Shown: piece after piece, positions 29,999-37,572 of the stretch
How positions within the stretch are numbered: position 1 is the stretch's first letter
Layout of the letters: each line of letters starts with the position of its first letter
Source of the DNA: Streptomyces sp. TG1A-60
GTDB taxonomy: Bacteria; Actinomycetota; Actinomycetes; Streptomycetales; Streptomycetaceae
DNA: 64,000 nucleotides
Assembly: GCF_037201975.1 (NCBI RefSeq)
Contig: NZ_CP147520.1
Location: 930,001 to 994,000 of the forward strand
Reading direction: 5' to 3'
Position numbers and translations under genes: made by a program
The notes under the pieces: model-generated
Seen by the model: the letters and a program-made list of their open reading frames with translations, nothing else
What the model was told of the DNA's origin: nothing
Databases searched by the model: none

Positions 29999-30100
29999 TC
30001 ACATGCCAACGCCCGACGGCCGCAGGGAGGACTCGGCCACGACGAACAGGGCACAGGCCAGGGTGAGGAGGAGGGCCCGCAGGAGCAGGATCTCGGTCAC
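29999..30100 (-). CDS. Possible 33-aa membrane peptide
   Basis: GTG 30100, with GAGGG 8 bases upstream, opens a frame giving VTEILLLRALLLTLACALFV then VAESSLRPSGVGM: a single hydrophobic helix with a short polar tail, the build of membrane microproteins. It lies in the otherwise empty stretch 29795-30276. No homologue is known to me, so only the ribosome site and composition support it. Confidence 0.35.
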   Translation of the reverse strand: MTEILLLRALLLTLACALFVVAESSLRPSGVGM

Positions 30101-30276
30101 CGTGCCACCCTCGATCTCTCACGCACAGGCGGTGCGGGCTGCGGCCGGTACGGCGCAAAGGGCCGCCAAAACGTCGAGGTCAGGTTTCTGGCCGGCCTCC
30201 AGGGGCGACTCTTTTCGGACTTTCCCGCGGCGGCCGTCAGGACACGGCGTGGACCGGTCCCGGCGACCCTATGCTT

Positions 30277-30290
30277 CTACGTGTCTGTAG
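30277..30290. promoter_or_regulatory. BlaI-type operator 1 (before the HHH-like gene)
   Basis: CTACGTGTCTGTAG is an imperfect 14-bp palindrome 76 bases before the start codon. It matches operators 2 and 3 in this island and the TACA...TGTA half-sites of BlaI/MecI operators. The blaI gene lies 3.7 kb downstream. Confidence 0.65.
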
Positions 30291-30365
30291 AGGCAACGGG
30301 CGACTCCTACGGGTGTCCCCGGCAGCCGCACGCCTCTCACCTGCTCGCACGACGGAAGAGGACGC

Positions 30366-30584
30366 ATGGCTTCGATCGACCTGGACAAGGTGCTCGACAA
30401 CGCGTGGGTGGACAAGAACCTGACCGAGATCCTGGCCGCGCCCGTGGGCGCGCTCAAGGGGGTCTCCGAGCGCGACGGCGAGTTGCTGCAGGAGGCGTTC
30501 GGGGTCAAGACCGTGGCCGACCTGGCCGACTTGAAGTACGTCCGCTGGGCGCAGGCGCTGGCCGCCCTCGACGCGGCCCGGTAG
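30366..30584 (+). CDS. Small helix-hairpin-helix-like protein
   Basis: The 72-residue protein begins MASIDLDKVLDNAWVDKNLT, and its second half, GVSERDGELLQEAFGVKTVA then DLADLKYVRWAQALAAL, has the alternation of a helix-hairpin-helix (SAM-like) domain. The palindromic operator lies upstream, and Spo0M follows 96 bases later with no obvious terminator between, so they may form one operon. DNA binding or protein docking are the usual roles of this fold; neither is shown. Confidence 0.7.
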   Translation: MASIDLDKVLDNAWVDKNLTEILAAPVGALKGVSERDGELLQEAFGVKTVADLADLKYVRWAQALAALDAAR

Positions 30585-30680
30585 CCACCTCGCACACGAC
30601 CCGCGGTGCCGCCGCACCCACACGGGCCACGCGGCACCGCCCTCACGAAACACACGCACGTATAAGGAGTGGACGCCACG

Positions 30681-31679
30681 ATGGTGTTCAAACGACTGCT
30701 CGGCTCGCTCGGCGTGGGCGGCCCCACGGTCGACACGGTCCTCGATCCCGGTGCGGTCCGTCCCGGGGGCGCACTGACCGGACAGGTCCATCTCAAGGGC
30801 GGTGACGCCGACTTCGACATCGAGCACATCACGCTGGAGCTGATGGCGCGGGTCGAGGCCGAGCACGAGGAGGGCGAGAGCGAGGGTGTCGCCGTCTTCG
30901 AACGGTTCATCGTCGGCGGCGGCTTCCGGCTCGCTGCGGGCGAGGTACGGAGTGTTCCGTTCAACGGGATGCTGCCGTGGGAGACCCCGGTCACCGAGCT
31001 GTACGGGCAGGGGCTGGGCATCGTCCTCGGGGTACGCACCGAGCTGGCGGTGGCCGGCGCGAAGGACAAGGGCGACCTCGACCAGCTGACCGTGGCCCCG
31101 CTGCCCGTACAGGAGGCGATCCTCGAAGCCCTCGGCCAACTCGGCTTCGGCTTCAAGTCCGCCGATCTGGAGTTCGGACATATCCGTGGCACCGGCCAGC
31201 AACTGCCCTTCTACCAGGAGATCGAGCTCACCCCCTCCCCGCAGTACGCGCACCAGGCCAACGAGATCGAGCTGACCTTCCTCGCCACCCCGGGCGGCAT
31301 GGAGGTGATCCTGGAGGCCGACAAGCGCGGCGGCCTGTTCTCCGAAGGACACGACACGGTCACCCGCTTCACCGTCTCCCACGACGGGATCGAGCACCAG
31401 GACTGGAACACCCTGGTCGACGGATGGATCCGGCAGCTGGTCGAACACCGGGCGCCGCACGGCTCGCACGGGCACGAAGGCCACTACGGGCACCACAGCG
31501 GTCACGGCCACGACGACCACCACCACGGCGGTCACCGTTCCGGTCCCGGCATGGGCACCGCCGTCGCCGCGGGTGCGGCCGGGCTCGCGGTCGGTGTCGT
31601 CGGGGGCATGGTCGCGGCCGAAGTCGTCGACGAGGTGGGGGACTTCTTCGAAGGCGACGAGGAGGAAGAAGAGGGCTGA
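30681..31679 (+). CDS. Spo0M-like arrestin-fold protein with His-rich tail
   Basis: A 332-residue sporulation-control protein of the SpoOM family: VFKRLLGSLGVGGPTVDTVL, GALTGQVHLKGGDADFDIEH (arrestin-like beta sandwich) and the second lobe ending FTVSHDGIEHQDWNTLVDGW. Beyond ~255 the family domain ends. A His/Gly run (HGHEGHYGHHSGHGHDDHHH, ~260-280) follows, then a Gly/Ala hydrophobic segment AVAAGAAGLAVGVVGGMVAA and an acidic tail. The run should bind metal ions, and the hydrophobic segment could insert in membrane. ATG 30681 follows AAGGAG. Confidence 0.88.
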   Translation: MVFKRLLGSLGVGGPTVDTVLDPGAVRPGGALTGQVHLKGGDADFDIEHITLELMARVEAEHEEGESEGVAVFERFIVGGGFRLAAGEVRSVPFNGMLPWETPVTELYGQGLGIVLGVRTELAVAGAKDKGDLDQLTVAPLPVQEAILEALGQLGFGFKSADLEFGHIRGTGQQLPFYQEIELTPSPQYAHQANEIELTFLATPGGMEVILEADKRGGLFSEGHDTVTRFTVSHDGIEHQDWNTLVDGWIRQLVEHRAPHGSHGHEGHYGHHSGHGHDDHHHGGHRSGPGMGTAVAAGAAGLAVGVVGGMVAAEVVDEVGDFFEGDEEEEEG

Positions 31680-31682
31680 CTA

Positions 31683-31759
31683 GCCGACACGGGCCGGGAG
31701 GCGCGGTCAGCTGCCGACTGCCCGCAGAAGGCGATCGGCGTCTCCCGGCCCGTGTCGGC
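31683..31759. terminator. Long perfect inverted repeat, 18-bp arms
   Basis: GCCGACACGGGCCGGGAG (31683-31700) pairs perfectly with CTCCCGGCCCGTGTCGGC (31742-31759) across a 41-base spacer that can fold internally. It starts 3 bases after the Spo0M stop. It is a strong terminator or RNA-stabilising hairpin, or a mobile-element-like inverted repeat. Confidence 0.6.
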
Positions 31760-32065
31760 CGTCCGAGCCGCGACCGGGGTCCGCGGGCACGGCGGATCCT
31801 GGTCGTGGCGAACCCGCACGACCTGCCCGCCTCGTCTTCGATGCGAGCCTCCCCGCGGGAGACCTCCACGACGGTCCGGGAGTCGTCGGCCTTGGTGAGG
31901 GCCGGTCTGTAGCGGGGTGGCACGGCCACAGGGACGCGGTCGCGCCGACATCACCAACCGGCTGGGTACCTTCCGGGTCCGCCGTCGCGGGCCCCGCAGG
32001 ACGGTCGGCGACTCACTGCCGAACATCTGGAAATGCCGGGAACTTATCCGCCGAGCCGCTAGTTT

Positions 32066-32079
32066 CTACATTGCTGTAG
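32066..32079. promoter_or_regulatory. BlaI-type operator 2 (before terB)
   Basis: CTACATTGCTGTAG lies 62 bases before the terB start, flanked by TTT and ATATTTT: an AT-rich island in high-GC DNA, as expected for a promoter overlapped by an operator. Confidence 0.7.
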
Positions 32080-32141
32080 ATATTTTCGGGAGTCCGAACC
32101 GCTACGAGCGGGCCGGGCCCAACCGACCACATGGAGTTCTC

Positions 32142-32597
32142 ATGGCCCTCTGGGACCGTCTCAAGGAGTCCGCGTCGACGATGCAGACCCAGCTGATGGC
32201 GAAGAAGAACGACCTCAAGAGTGGCGCCTTCCGCGACGCGAGCATGGCGATGTGCGCGCTCGTCGCCGCGGCTGACGGCACCATCGACCCTTCTGAGCGA
32301 CAGCGAGTGGCCCAACTGATCGCCACCAACGAGGTCTTGCAGAACTTCGACGCCATGGATCTTCAGCGGCGCTTCGACGAGAACCTGAACAAGCTCACCG
32401 CCGACTTCGCCTTCGGCAAGGTCAGCGTCCTGCAGGAAGTCGCCAAGGCGAAGAAGAAGCCCGCCGAGGCCCGCGCCGTCATCCAGATCGGCATCGTCAT
32501 CGGTGGTGCCGACGGCGACTTCGACAAGACCGAGCAGGCCGTCGTCCGAGAAGCCTGTTTCACCCTCGACCTGCCGCCGCACGAGTTCGACCTCTGA
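32142..32597 (+). CDS. terB: TerB-family tellurite-resistance protein
   Basis: The 151-residue all-helical protein matches TerB in length and pattern: MALWDRLKESASTMQTQLMA, AMCALVAAADGTIDPSERQR and GIVIGGADGDFDKTEQAVVR, the last two holding the paired acidic loops that bind metal in TerB. In Ter systems TerB works at the membrane with TerC and with TerD-family Ca2+-binding proteins, and responds to envelope, phage and oxidant stress. GGAG lies 5 bases before ATG. Operator 2 precedes it, and it is monocistronic before a terminator. terC is not in the window. Confidence 0.92.
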   Translation: MALWDRLKESASTMQTQLMAKKNDLKSGAFRDASMAMCALVAAADGTIDPSERQRVAQLIATNEVLQNFDAMDLQRRFDENLNKLTADFAFGKVSVLQEVAKAKKKPAEARAVIQIGIVIGGADGDFDKTEQAVVREACFTLDLPPHEFDL

Positions 32598-32694
32598 TCG
32601 TCCCACAGCCGCTCCGTCGGCCTCCGACACGAACGGTCACCGGAGTTCGTCGAGGTCGAGGTCCGACCCGACGACCAGGGTCACCCGGGCTCGG

Positions 32695-32745
32695 CTTGAC
32701 CTTCAACCCCGACAAGAGACGATCTCGTCGGGGTTGAACGTCAAG
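32695..32745. terminator. Bidirectional terminator between terB and the M56 gene
   Basis: Outer arms CTTGAC/GTCAAG and inner arms TTCAACCCCGAC/GTCGGGGTTGAA are separated by a single C-C mismatch, so 18 of 19 pairs form around a GAGA/TCTC core with a CGA loop. The hairpin starts 98 bases past the terB stop and lies directly against the M56 stop, so it serves both convergent genes. Confidence 0.8.
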
Positions 32746-32746
32746 T

Positions 32747-33679
32747 TCAGAGAGGCGTCGCCGCGTACAGGATGAGCGCCATCGTCACCGCGGAGTTCGC
32801 GGACGACAGCGCGGACACGACGGTGCCCGCAGCCGCGCCCCAGGCGGCCAGACCCACACTCGTGAACACCGATGGCCAGCTTCGCATCGCGGGCGCGGGG
32901 CCGAGCAGGGCGGCCACCCGGCGCGGCACCGGCCCCGGGGCCGCCAAGCCCGCGAGCGTCCCCACCGGGGTACCCCGGGAGACCAGTGCGGCCTTGCCGA
33001 TCGCGCACGCAACCGCCCTGCGACTGCCGACGGTCCGGGCCGCCTCCTCGTCCGCCCACCGTTCCGTGGTGTAGGACACGGCCGTGTGCAGGGGCCGCAG
33101 GAACGGGTTTGCGTGTGCGGCCAGTTGGACGGCGAGCAGGAACCGGTGGTGGCGGGCGCCCAGATGGGCCCGCTCATGGGCGAACAGGGCGCGCCGCTCG
33201 GTCGGTTCGAGGCAGGACAGCATGCCGGTGGTCACCACCACCCGACCCCGCCGCCTCCCGGGGAGCGCGTACGCGTACGGCACCTCGTCGGGCAGTACGG
33301 CCACCTCCGTGCCCGGCAGCCCGGCCAGGGCCCGGTGGGCCCCACGGCGGACCCGACCGTGCCGCCACCCTGTTCGACCACAGGCCAGGAGCACCGCGAT
33401 CAGCGCCGGGATGGCCAGTCTCCCGGCGACCTCGTCATACGGAACCGCTTCGCGCACCTCGGGGTCCGACCAGCCGTCGGGCAGCGGGTTGCCCGGCAGT
33501 TGGGCGGTACCGACCACCATCAGCAGCCCCAGAGACACCGTGCTGCACGCCGCCATCACCACGGCCACGCCGGTCAGCAGTCGAGTGGCGGTCCGTGGAT
33601 GCAGCCGCTGCTCGGCCAGACGCGCGATCGGCCACGTCGTGAACGGCAGGACCAGCGGCAGAAAGACGAACACCCCCAT
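32747..33679 (-). CDS. M56-family (BlaR1-like) membrane metallopeptidase
   Basis: A 310-residue integral membrane protease with N-terminal helices (~2-20, 35-58), a third near 85-100, the cytoplasmic zinc site FAHERAHLGARHH (His168, Glu169, His172), and C-terminal helices. There is no extracellular beta-lactam sensor domain as in BlaR1, so the trigger must differ. M56 peptidases cleave the BlaI-type repressor when a signal arrives. It starts 6 bases after blaI, as in other blaI-M56 operons of actinomycetes. Confidence 0.88.
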   Translation of the reverse strand: MGVFVFLPLVLPFTTWPIARLAEQRLHPRTATRLLTGVAVVMAACSTVSLGLLMVVGTAQLPGNPLPDGWSDPEVREAVPYDEVAGRLAIPALIAVLLACGRTGWRHGRVRRGAHRALAGLPGTEVAVLPDEVPYAYALPGRRRGRVVVTTGMLSCLEPTERRALFAHERAHLGARHHRFLLAVQLAAHANPFLRPLHTAVSYTTERWADEEAARTVGSRRAVACAIGKAALVSRGTPVGTLAGLAAPGPVPRRVAALLGPAPAMRSWPSVFTSVGLAAWGAAAGTVVSALSSANSAVTMALILYAATPL

Positions 33680-33685
33680 GAGGCC

Positions 33686-34069
33686 TCAGTCTTCCCCTTC
33701 GCCCTTCGGCTGACCCAACAGTTCCCGCAGGAGCCGTTCGTCGTCCGGGTCCAGGGAGGTGACGAAGCTGGCCAGCACCGCCTCGCGGTCGCTCTGGCCG
33801 TCGAGCACCTTGTGCATCTTGTGCGCGGCCAGGCCCGCCTGGTCGGAGGCCGAGGTCCACGCGAAGGAGCGGCCGGCGCGCTCGCGGGTCACCGCGCCCT
33901 TGGCCAGAAGCCGGGTCAGGATCGTGATCACGGTCGTGTAGGCGAGGTCCCCACCGAGCCTCTCCTGCACCCATCCCGCGCTCTTGGGGCCGTCCGCCTC
34001 GCGCAGCGCGGACAGGACGAGCGCCTCCAGCTCACCCTGCCCCCGCCGGGGACGCTGATGGTCCGTCAC
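33686..34069 (-). CDS. blaI: BlaI/MecI/CopY-family transcriptional repressor
   Basis: The 127-residue repressor reads RGQGELEALVLSALREADGP, GWVQERLGGDLAYTTVITIL (recognition helix: AYTTVITILTRL), AKGAVTRERAGRSFAWT, then a C-terminal dimer domain. It would bind a palindrome and be inactivated by the adjacent M56 protease. GTG 34069, preceded by GGAG, is chosen over an upstream ATG that would add 20 unrelated residues. The three CTAC...GTAG palindromes in this island are its likely targets. Confidence 0.9.
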   Translation of the reverse strand: MTDHQRPRRGQGELEALVLSALREADGPKSAGWVQERLGGDLAYTTVITILTRLLAKGAVTRERAGRSFAWTSASDQAGLAAHKMHKVLDGQSDREAVLASFVTSLDPDDERLLRELLGQPKGEGED

Positions 34070-34296
34070 ACCCTGTCTCCCTTCCGCTGACCCCGAATCC
34101 ACGGGTGGTCCATCGTATAGACGCCCCACAGCCGGCCGCCGCGGAGCGGCCTGACCGCCGCAGTCCCCACTTCGCCGTCCCGCCCGGACGCGGCCCGGGC
34201 GGCCTCATCGGTACGCCATCCTCACCGCACCGACCGCTTCCCCGCCAGACACGGCACAGCCGAACCGCGCGGGCCGGACAAACCCTTCCCCTTTTT

Positions 34297-34310
34297 CTAC
34301 AGTGCTGTAG
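34297..34310. promoter_or_regulatory. BlaI-type operator 3 (before terD)
   Basis: CTACAGTGCTGTAG, a perfect palindrome apart from its central TG, sits in an AT-rich patch (TTTTTC...TTTTTAC) 69 bases before the terD start. It is also 228 bases upstream of the divergent blaI start. Confidence 0.75.
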
Positions 34311-34379
34311 TTTTTACTCCGGGTCCCTCCGGATCCGACTGACGCGTCAAGACATCAAGGCTTCGAGAAGGAGTACGCA

Positions 34380-34955
34380 GTGGGAGTTTCCCTGTCCAAG
34401 GGCGGCAACGTCTCGCTCAGCAAAGAGGCACCGGGCCTGACGGCCGTCCTGGTCGGTCTGGGCTGGGACGTGCGCACGACCACCGGCACCGACTACGACC
34501 TCGACGCCTCGGCACTACTGCTCGACGCCGCCGGGAAGGTCCCCTCCGACGGGCACTTCGTCTTCTACAACAACCTCACCAGCCCGGACGGTTCGGTCGA
34601 GCACACCGGCGACAACCTCACCGGTGAGGGGGAGGGCGACGACGAGGTGGTCAAGGTGAACCTCGCGGCCGTGCCCGCCGAGATCCACCGGATCGTCTTC
34701 CCGGTCTCGATCCACGACGCCGCGAACCGCGGCCAGAGCTTCGGCCAGGTCCGCGGCGCCTTCATCCGCGTCGTGAACCAGGCGGGCGGCGCCGAGATCG
34801 CCCGCTACGACCTGTCCGAGGACGCCGCCACCGAGACCGCGATGGTCTTCGGCGAGCTGTACCGCAACGACGCCGAGTGGAAGTTCCGCGCCGTCGGACA
34901 GGGTTACGCCTCGGGGCTGACCGGGATCGCCTCCGACTTCGGCGTCAACGTCTGA
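34380..34955 (+). CDS. terD: TerD-family tellurium-resistance protein
   Basis: A 191-residue TerD domain: [46 protein letters not shown] (Ca2+ ligands in the DYDLDAS element) and [20 protein letters not shown], the second Ca2+ loop. TerD proteins bind calcium and are induced by oxidant or tellurite stress; streptomycetes carry many paralogues. GTG 34380 follows AAGGAG. It is divergent from blaI with operator 3 in between, and is terminated by a hairpin. Confidence 0.95.
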   Translation: MGVSLSKGGNVSLSKEAPGLTAVLVGLGWDVRTTTGTDYDLDASALLLDAAGKVPSDGHFVFYNNLTSPDGSVEHTGDNLTGEGEGDDEVVKVNLAAVPAEIHRIVFPVSIHDAANRGQSFGQVRGAFIRVVNQAGGAEIARYDLSEDAATETAMVFGELYRNDAEWKFRAVGQGYASGLTGIASDFGVNV

Positions 34956-34962
34956 CACCGGG

Positions 34963-34998
34963 GGCCCGCCCCCGGGACCGTGTCTCCGGGGGCGGGCC
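34963..34998. terminator. Hairpin terminator after terD
   Basis: GGCCCGCCCCCGG (34963-34975) and CCGGGGGCGGGCC (34986-34998) form a perfect 13-bp stem with a 10-base loop, 7 bases past the terD stop. Confidence 0.8.
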
Positions 34999-35044
34999 GC
35001 ACCACAGGGCGAGTACGGCACGTACCTGTCGTGTCGCGCCCTGA

Positions 35045-35260
35045 ACGCGTCCACCGAGGAACCTGGTCAGCGCACTCGTACTCGGTCACCTGCTCCGGCT
35101 GACCGACGTGCACGGGACGTTGCCCGACTCACTCATGACCGCCGGCTGGCCCCTCGCGTTCGTCGCGGCCCTGAGCGCCTACCTCACCCTGCCCGCGCTG
35201 CTGGGCACGGCGATAGGCAAGCGCGGCATGCTGCCGCGCCGGCCTGGACGGCCGAGCGAG
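35045..35260 (+). pseudogene. Remnant of an unidentified membrane protein
   Basis: The frame upstream of the second terD, open after a stop at 35042, reads RNLVSALVLGHLLRLTDVHG, TLPDSLMTAGWPLAFVAALS and AYLTLPALLGTAIGKRG: two hydrophobic segments with a loop, ending in a basic motif like a transporter C-terminus. There is no plausible start with a ribosome site. I cannot name the family; it looks like a truncated gene left between the two terD genes. Confidence 0.35.
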
Positions 35261-35317
35261 CAGTTCCGGACAGTTCACAGACCACAGCGCCACAGATCCG
35301 AAGGAGAACCAATCCGC

Positions 35318-35905
35318 ATGTCGGTCAACATGACCAAGGGGCAGCAGATCAGCCTGAACAAGGCCGACGGCACCGCCCTGGCCTCGGTCCGGATGGGCCT
35401 CGGCTGGCAGGCAGCGCCCCGCAAGGGTTTCCTCGCCAAGCTCACCGGTGGCGGAGCCGACATCGACCTGGATGCCTCGGCCGTCCTTTTCGCCGCCGAC
35501 CAGCCCACGGACGTCGTCTTCTTCCAGCATCTGGTCAGCGACGACGGCTCCGTCCGGCACACGGGCGACAACCTCACCGGCGGAGCCGGCGCCGGAGGCG
35601 ACGACGAAGTCATCCTCGTCGACCTGGCCCGCGTGCCCCCGCACATCGACCAGATCGTCTTCACCGTCAACTCCTTCACCGGTCAGACCTTCGGCGAAGT
35701 GCAGAACGCCTTCTGCCGCCTGGTCGACGAGACGACGGGAGCCGAACTGGCCCGCTACACCCTCACCGGCGGCGGCAACCACACCGCCCAGATCATGGCC
35801 AAGGTCCACCGCGCCGACGGCGGCTGGCAGATGAAGGCCATCGGCGAACCCGCCACCGGCCGCACCTTCCAGGACCTGCTGCCGTTCATCTCCACTCACC
35901 TGTAG
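35318..35905 (+). CDS. TerD-family tellurium-resistance protein (second copy)
   Basis: A 195-residue TerD paralogue: SVNMTKGQQISLNKADGTAL, VRMGLGWQAAPRKGFLAKLT, then DIDLDASAVLFAADQ and [20 protein letters not shown] with both Ca2+ sites. It differs from the first copy by a short basic insert (RKGFLAKLTGGG) before the first site, as in the TerZ-like or CABP-like branch. ATG 35318 follows AAGGAG by 11 bases. No CTACA-type palindrome precedes it closely; it may be read from its own promoter in 34999-35300. Confidence 0.93.
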   Translation: MSVNMTKGQQISLNKADGTALASVRMGLGWQAAPRKGFLAKLTGGGADIDLDASAVLFAADQPTDVVFFQHLVSDDGSVRHTGDNLTGGAGAGGDDEVILVDLARVPPHIDQIVFTVNSFTGQTFGEVQNAFCRLVDETTGAELARYTLTGGGNHTAQIMAKVHRADGGWQMKAIGEPATGRTFQDLLPFISTHL

Positions 35906-35983
35906 ACCAGGGCCCCCGCACCCGGCAGCCACCAACGGGCTCGGGCCATCCGGGCCGGGCCACACGCAGAAGACAGGACCCGC

Positions 35984-36277
35984 ATGTTCGGACTGAGCGA
36001 ACTCGCCGTCATCCTCATCGTCGTCATAGCCGTCCTCGCCGCCAAGAAGCTCCCCGACCTCGCCCGCTCGGCAGGCAAGTCCGCCCGCATCCTCAAAGCC
36101 GAGGCCCGTGCGATGAACAACGACGAGACCCAGGCGGACGCGGCTCCCCAGGCCGTCCCGGGCGAGACCACCATCTCGGTCGGCGGCGCGGCGGGAACCT
36201 CCGAGCAGGACGGCAGACCGCCCCAGAACACGCCGACTACGGCCGGGACCAGGAGCACGCCCGCACCGCCGGAGTAG
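35984..36277 (+). CDS. TatA/TatE-family twin-arginine translocase protein
   Basis: A 97-residue protein starting MFGLSELAVILIVVIAVLAA, then KKLPDLARSAGKSARILKAE: membrane helix plus amphipathic helix, the TatA pattern (FGxxE, KLPxLxRxxGK). The remaining ~55 residues are disordered Pro/Thr/Ala. It starts 78 bases after the second terD and may share its transcript. It is probably a paralogue of the main tatA, which is not near here. Confidence 0.88.
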   Translation: MFGLSELAVILIVVIAVLAAKKLPDLARSAGKSARILKAEARAMNNDETQADAAPQAVPGETTISVGGAAGTSEQDGRPPQNTPTTAGTRSTPAPPE

Positions 36278-36284
36278 GGAATCC

Positions 36285-36615
36285 GGGCAGGACCTGGTCC
36301 AGTTGTTCGAGATCGACGGCGACCCGGTGACTGACGGTCGCGGGAGTCGCCAGGACCACGCAGCGGGCCTCGACCGCCCCCTCGACACCGTCCTGCCGGT
36401 AACGGACCACGACGGAGCCGTTCTTCTGGACGACCTCGTCGACGGTCGCGTTCAACCGCACCCGGTCCGTCAGGGCCGCGGCGATGCCCTCGGTGAGAGT
36501 GGACGGCCCGCCGAGGATGCTCTGCGAGAGCCCGGCGCCGATGTTCCAGACAAGGCTGAAGTAGCCCACGCCCGCGCCGGCCGACAGCTGGTCGATGTCG
36601 GCGGCGGAGCGGGTC
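36285..36615 (-). pseudogene. Remnant of an FAD-dependent amine oxidase/protoporphyrinogen oxidase-like gene
   Basis: The minus-strand frame reads DIDQLSAGAGVGYFSLVWNI, GAGLSQSILGGPSTLTEGIA, LTDRVRLNATVDEVVQKNGS and VVLATPATVSHRVAVDLEQL, the substrate and second FAD-contact region of flavin amine oxidase-like enzymes. The N-terminal dinucleotide-binding fold and the C-terminus are missing. About 110 residues of ~450 survive. Confidence 0.65.
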
Positions 36616-36714
36616 ACCGTGCACCGACGCGATGAACCTTCGGCCCCGTCGGGCGCATCTCCGACTCGCCGGCGCACAAGCGGGTTGTCGGCCTCACAAC
36701 CGCGCAGCGCCGTC

Positions 36715-37395
36715 TCAGACGGCTCCGCGGATGGCCCGTTCGAAGCCCTCGACGTGACTGCGGGCGAGCTGTGCCGCTCTGTCGGGGTCCCCTGCGACGA
36801 TCGCCTCGATCAGCGGTCCGTGCTCTTCGACGTGGCCCGCCATGTCGGACAGGCGGTCGATGAACAGGCACCAGATGCGGGTGGCCAGGTTGTCGTGGCG
36901 GACGAGGGTGTCCTCCAGGTACGGATTGTGCGTGGCGGCGTAGATGGCGCGGTGGACCTGAAGGTCCAGGTGCATGAGCTCGGCGGCGTGGTGCCGAGCG
37001 GGATGCGCGCTCTCCAGCTCCCGCCGCAGGGCCGCCAGGATCGCACGGTCCGTGGCCGTGGCACGCCGCGCGGCCTGGGCCGCGGCCAGGGGCTCCAGTT
37101 CCTGGCGCACCTCGGAGATGTGGGCCAGGTCGGTGATGTGGACATCGGTGGCGAAGGTGCCGCGTCGAGGGTAGGTCGTGATGAGGCGCTCGTACTGGAG
37201 CCGCTTGAGTGCCTCGCGCACCGGCGTCCGTCCGACGCCGAGGGACTGCGCCAGTTGGTCCTCGTTGATCGGCGCGCCGGGGCGGATCTCCAGCATGACG
37301 AGCCGGTCACGGATGGCGCGGTAGGCGCGTTCGGCGAGGGACAGCTCCCCGCCCCCCGGTTCCCCGCCCCTGGGCTCGGTCGCCATCTGCTGCAT
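36715..37395 (-). CDS. GntR-family (FadR/FCD subfamily) regulator
   Basis: A 226-residue regulator with a winged helix (AYRAIRDRLVMLEIRPGAPI, QSLGVGRTPVREALKRLQYE, ITTYPRRGTF) and an all-helical FCD domain with the metal-binding Asp and His residues (LDLQVHRAIYAATHN, HGPLIEAIVAGD). Start ATG 37395 has AAGGGGG upstream. It is divergent from glyA-soxBDAG and is the likely regulator of sarcosine/glycine catabolism; the intervening sequence carries GATATATCAGTTG (37446-37458), a short AT-rich candidate operator. Confidence 0.92.
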   Translation of the reverse strand: MQQMATEPRGGEPGGGELSLAERAYRAIRDRLVMLEIRPGAPINEDQLAQSLGVGRTPVREALKRLQYERLITTYPRRGTFATDVHITDLAHISEVRQELEPLAAAQAARRATATDRAILAALRRELESAHPARHHAAELMHLDLQVHRAIYAATHNPYLEDTLVRHDNLATRIWCLFIDRLSDMAGHVEEHGPLIEAIVAGDPDRAAQLARSHVEGFERAIRGAV

Positions 37396-37572
37396 GAAGC
37401 CCCCTTGACCTGTCCGGCGAGCTCCCATACCTTACCGCAGAGGCTGATATATCAGTTGCTCTTCAGTTGACTCTCAGGATGGTGCGTAGATGGCAACGAA
37501 CCCGTCGATCACCACGGACGCCTCCCCCTCTCCCTCCCGCTCAGCGAGCTCGACCCGGAGGTCGCCACCGCG

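Noticed and set aside
32066-32079. CTACA..TGTAG palindrome as an SOS or other global-regulator box
   Set aside because: It lacks the GAAC..GTTC core of actinobacterial LexA sites, and the adjacent blaI makes a BlaI operator more likely.
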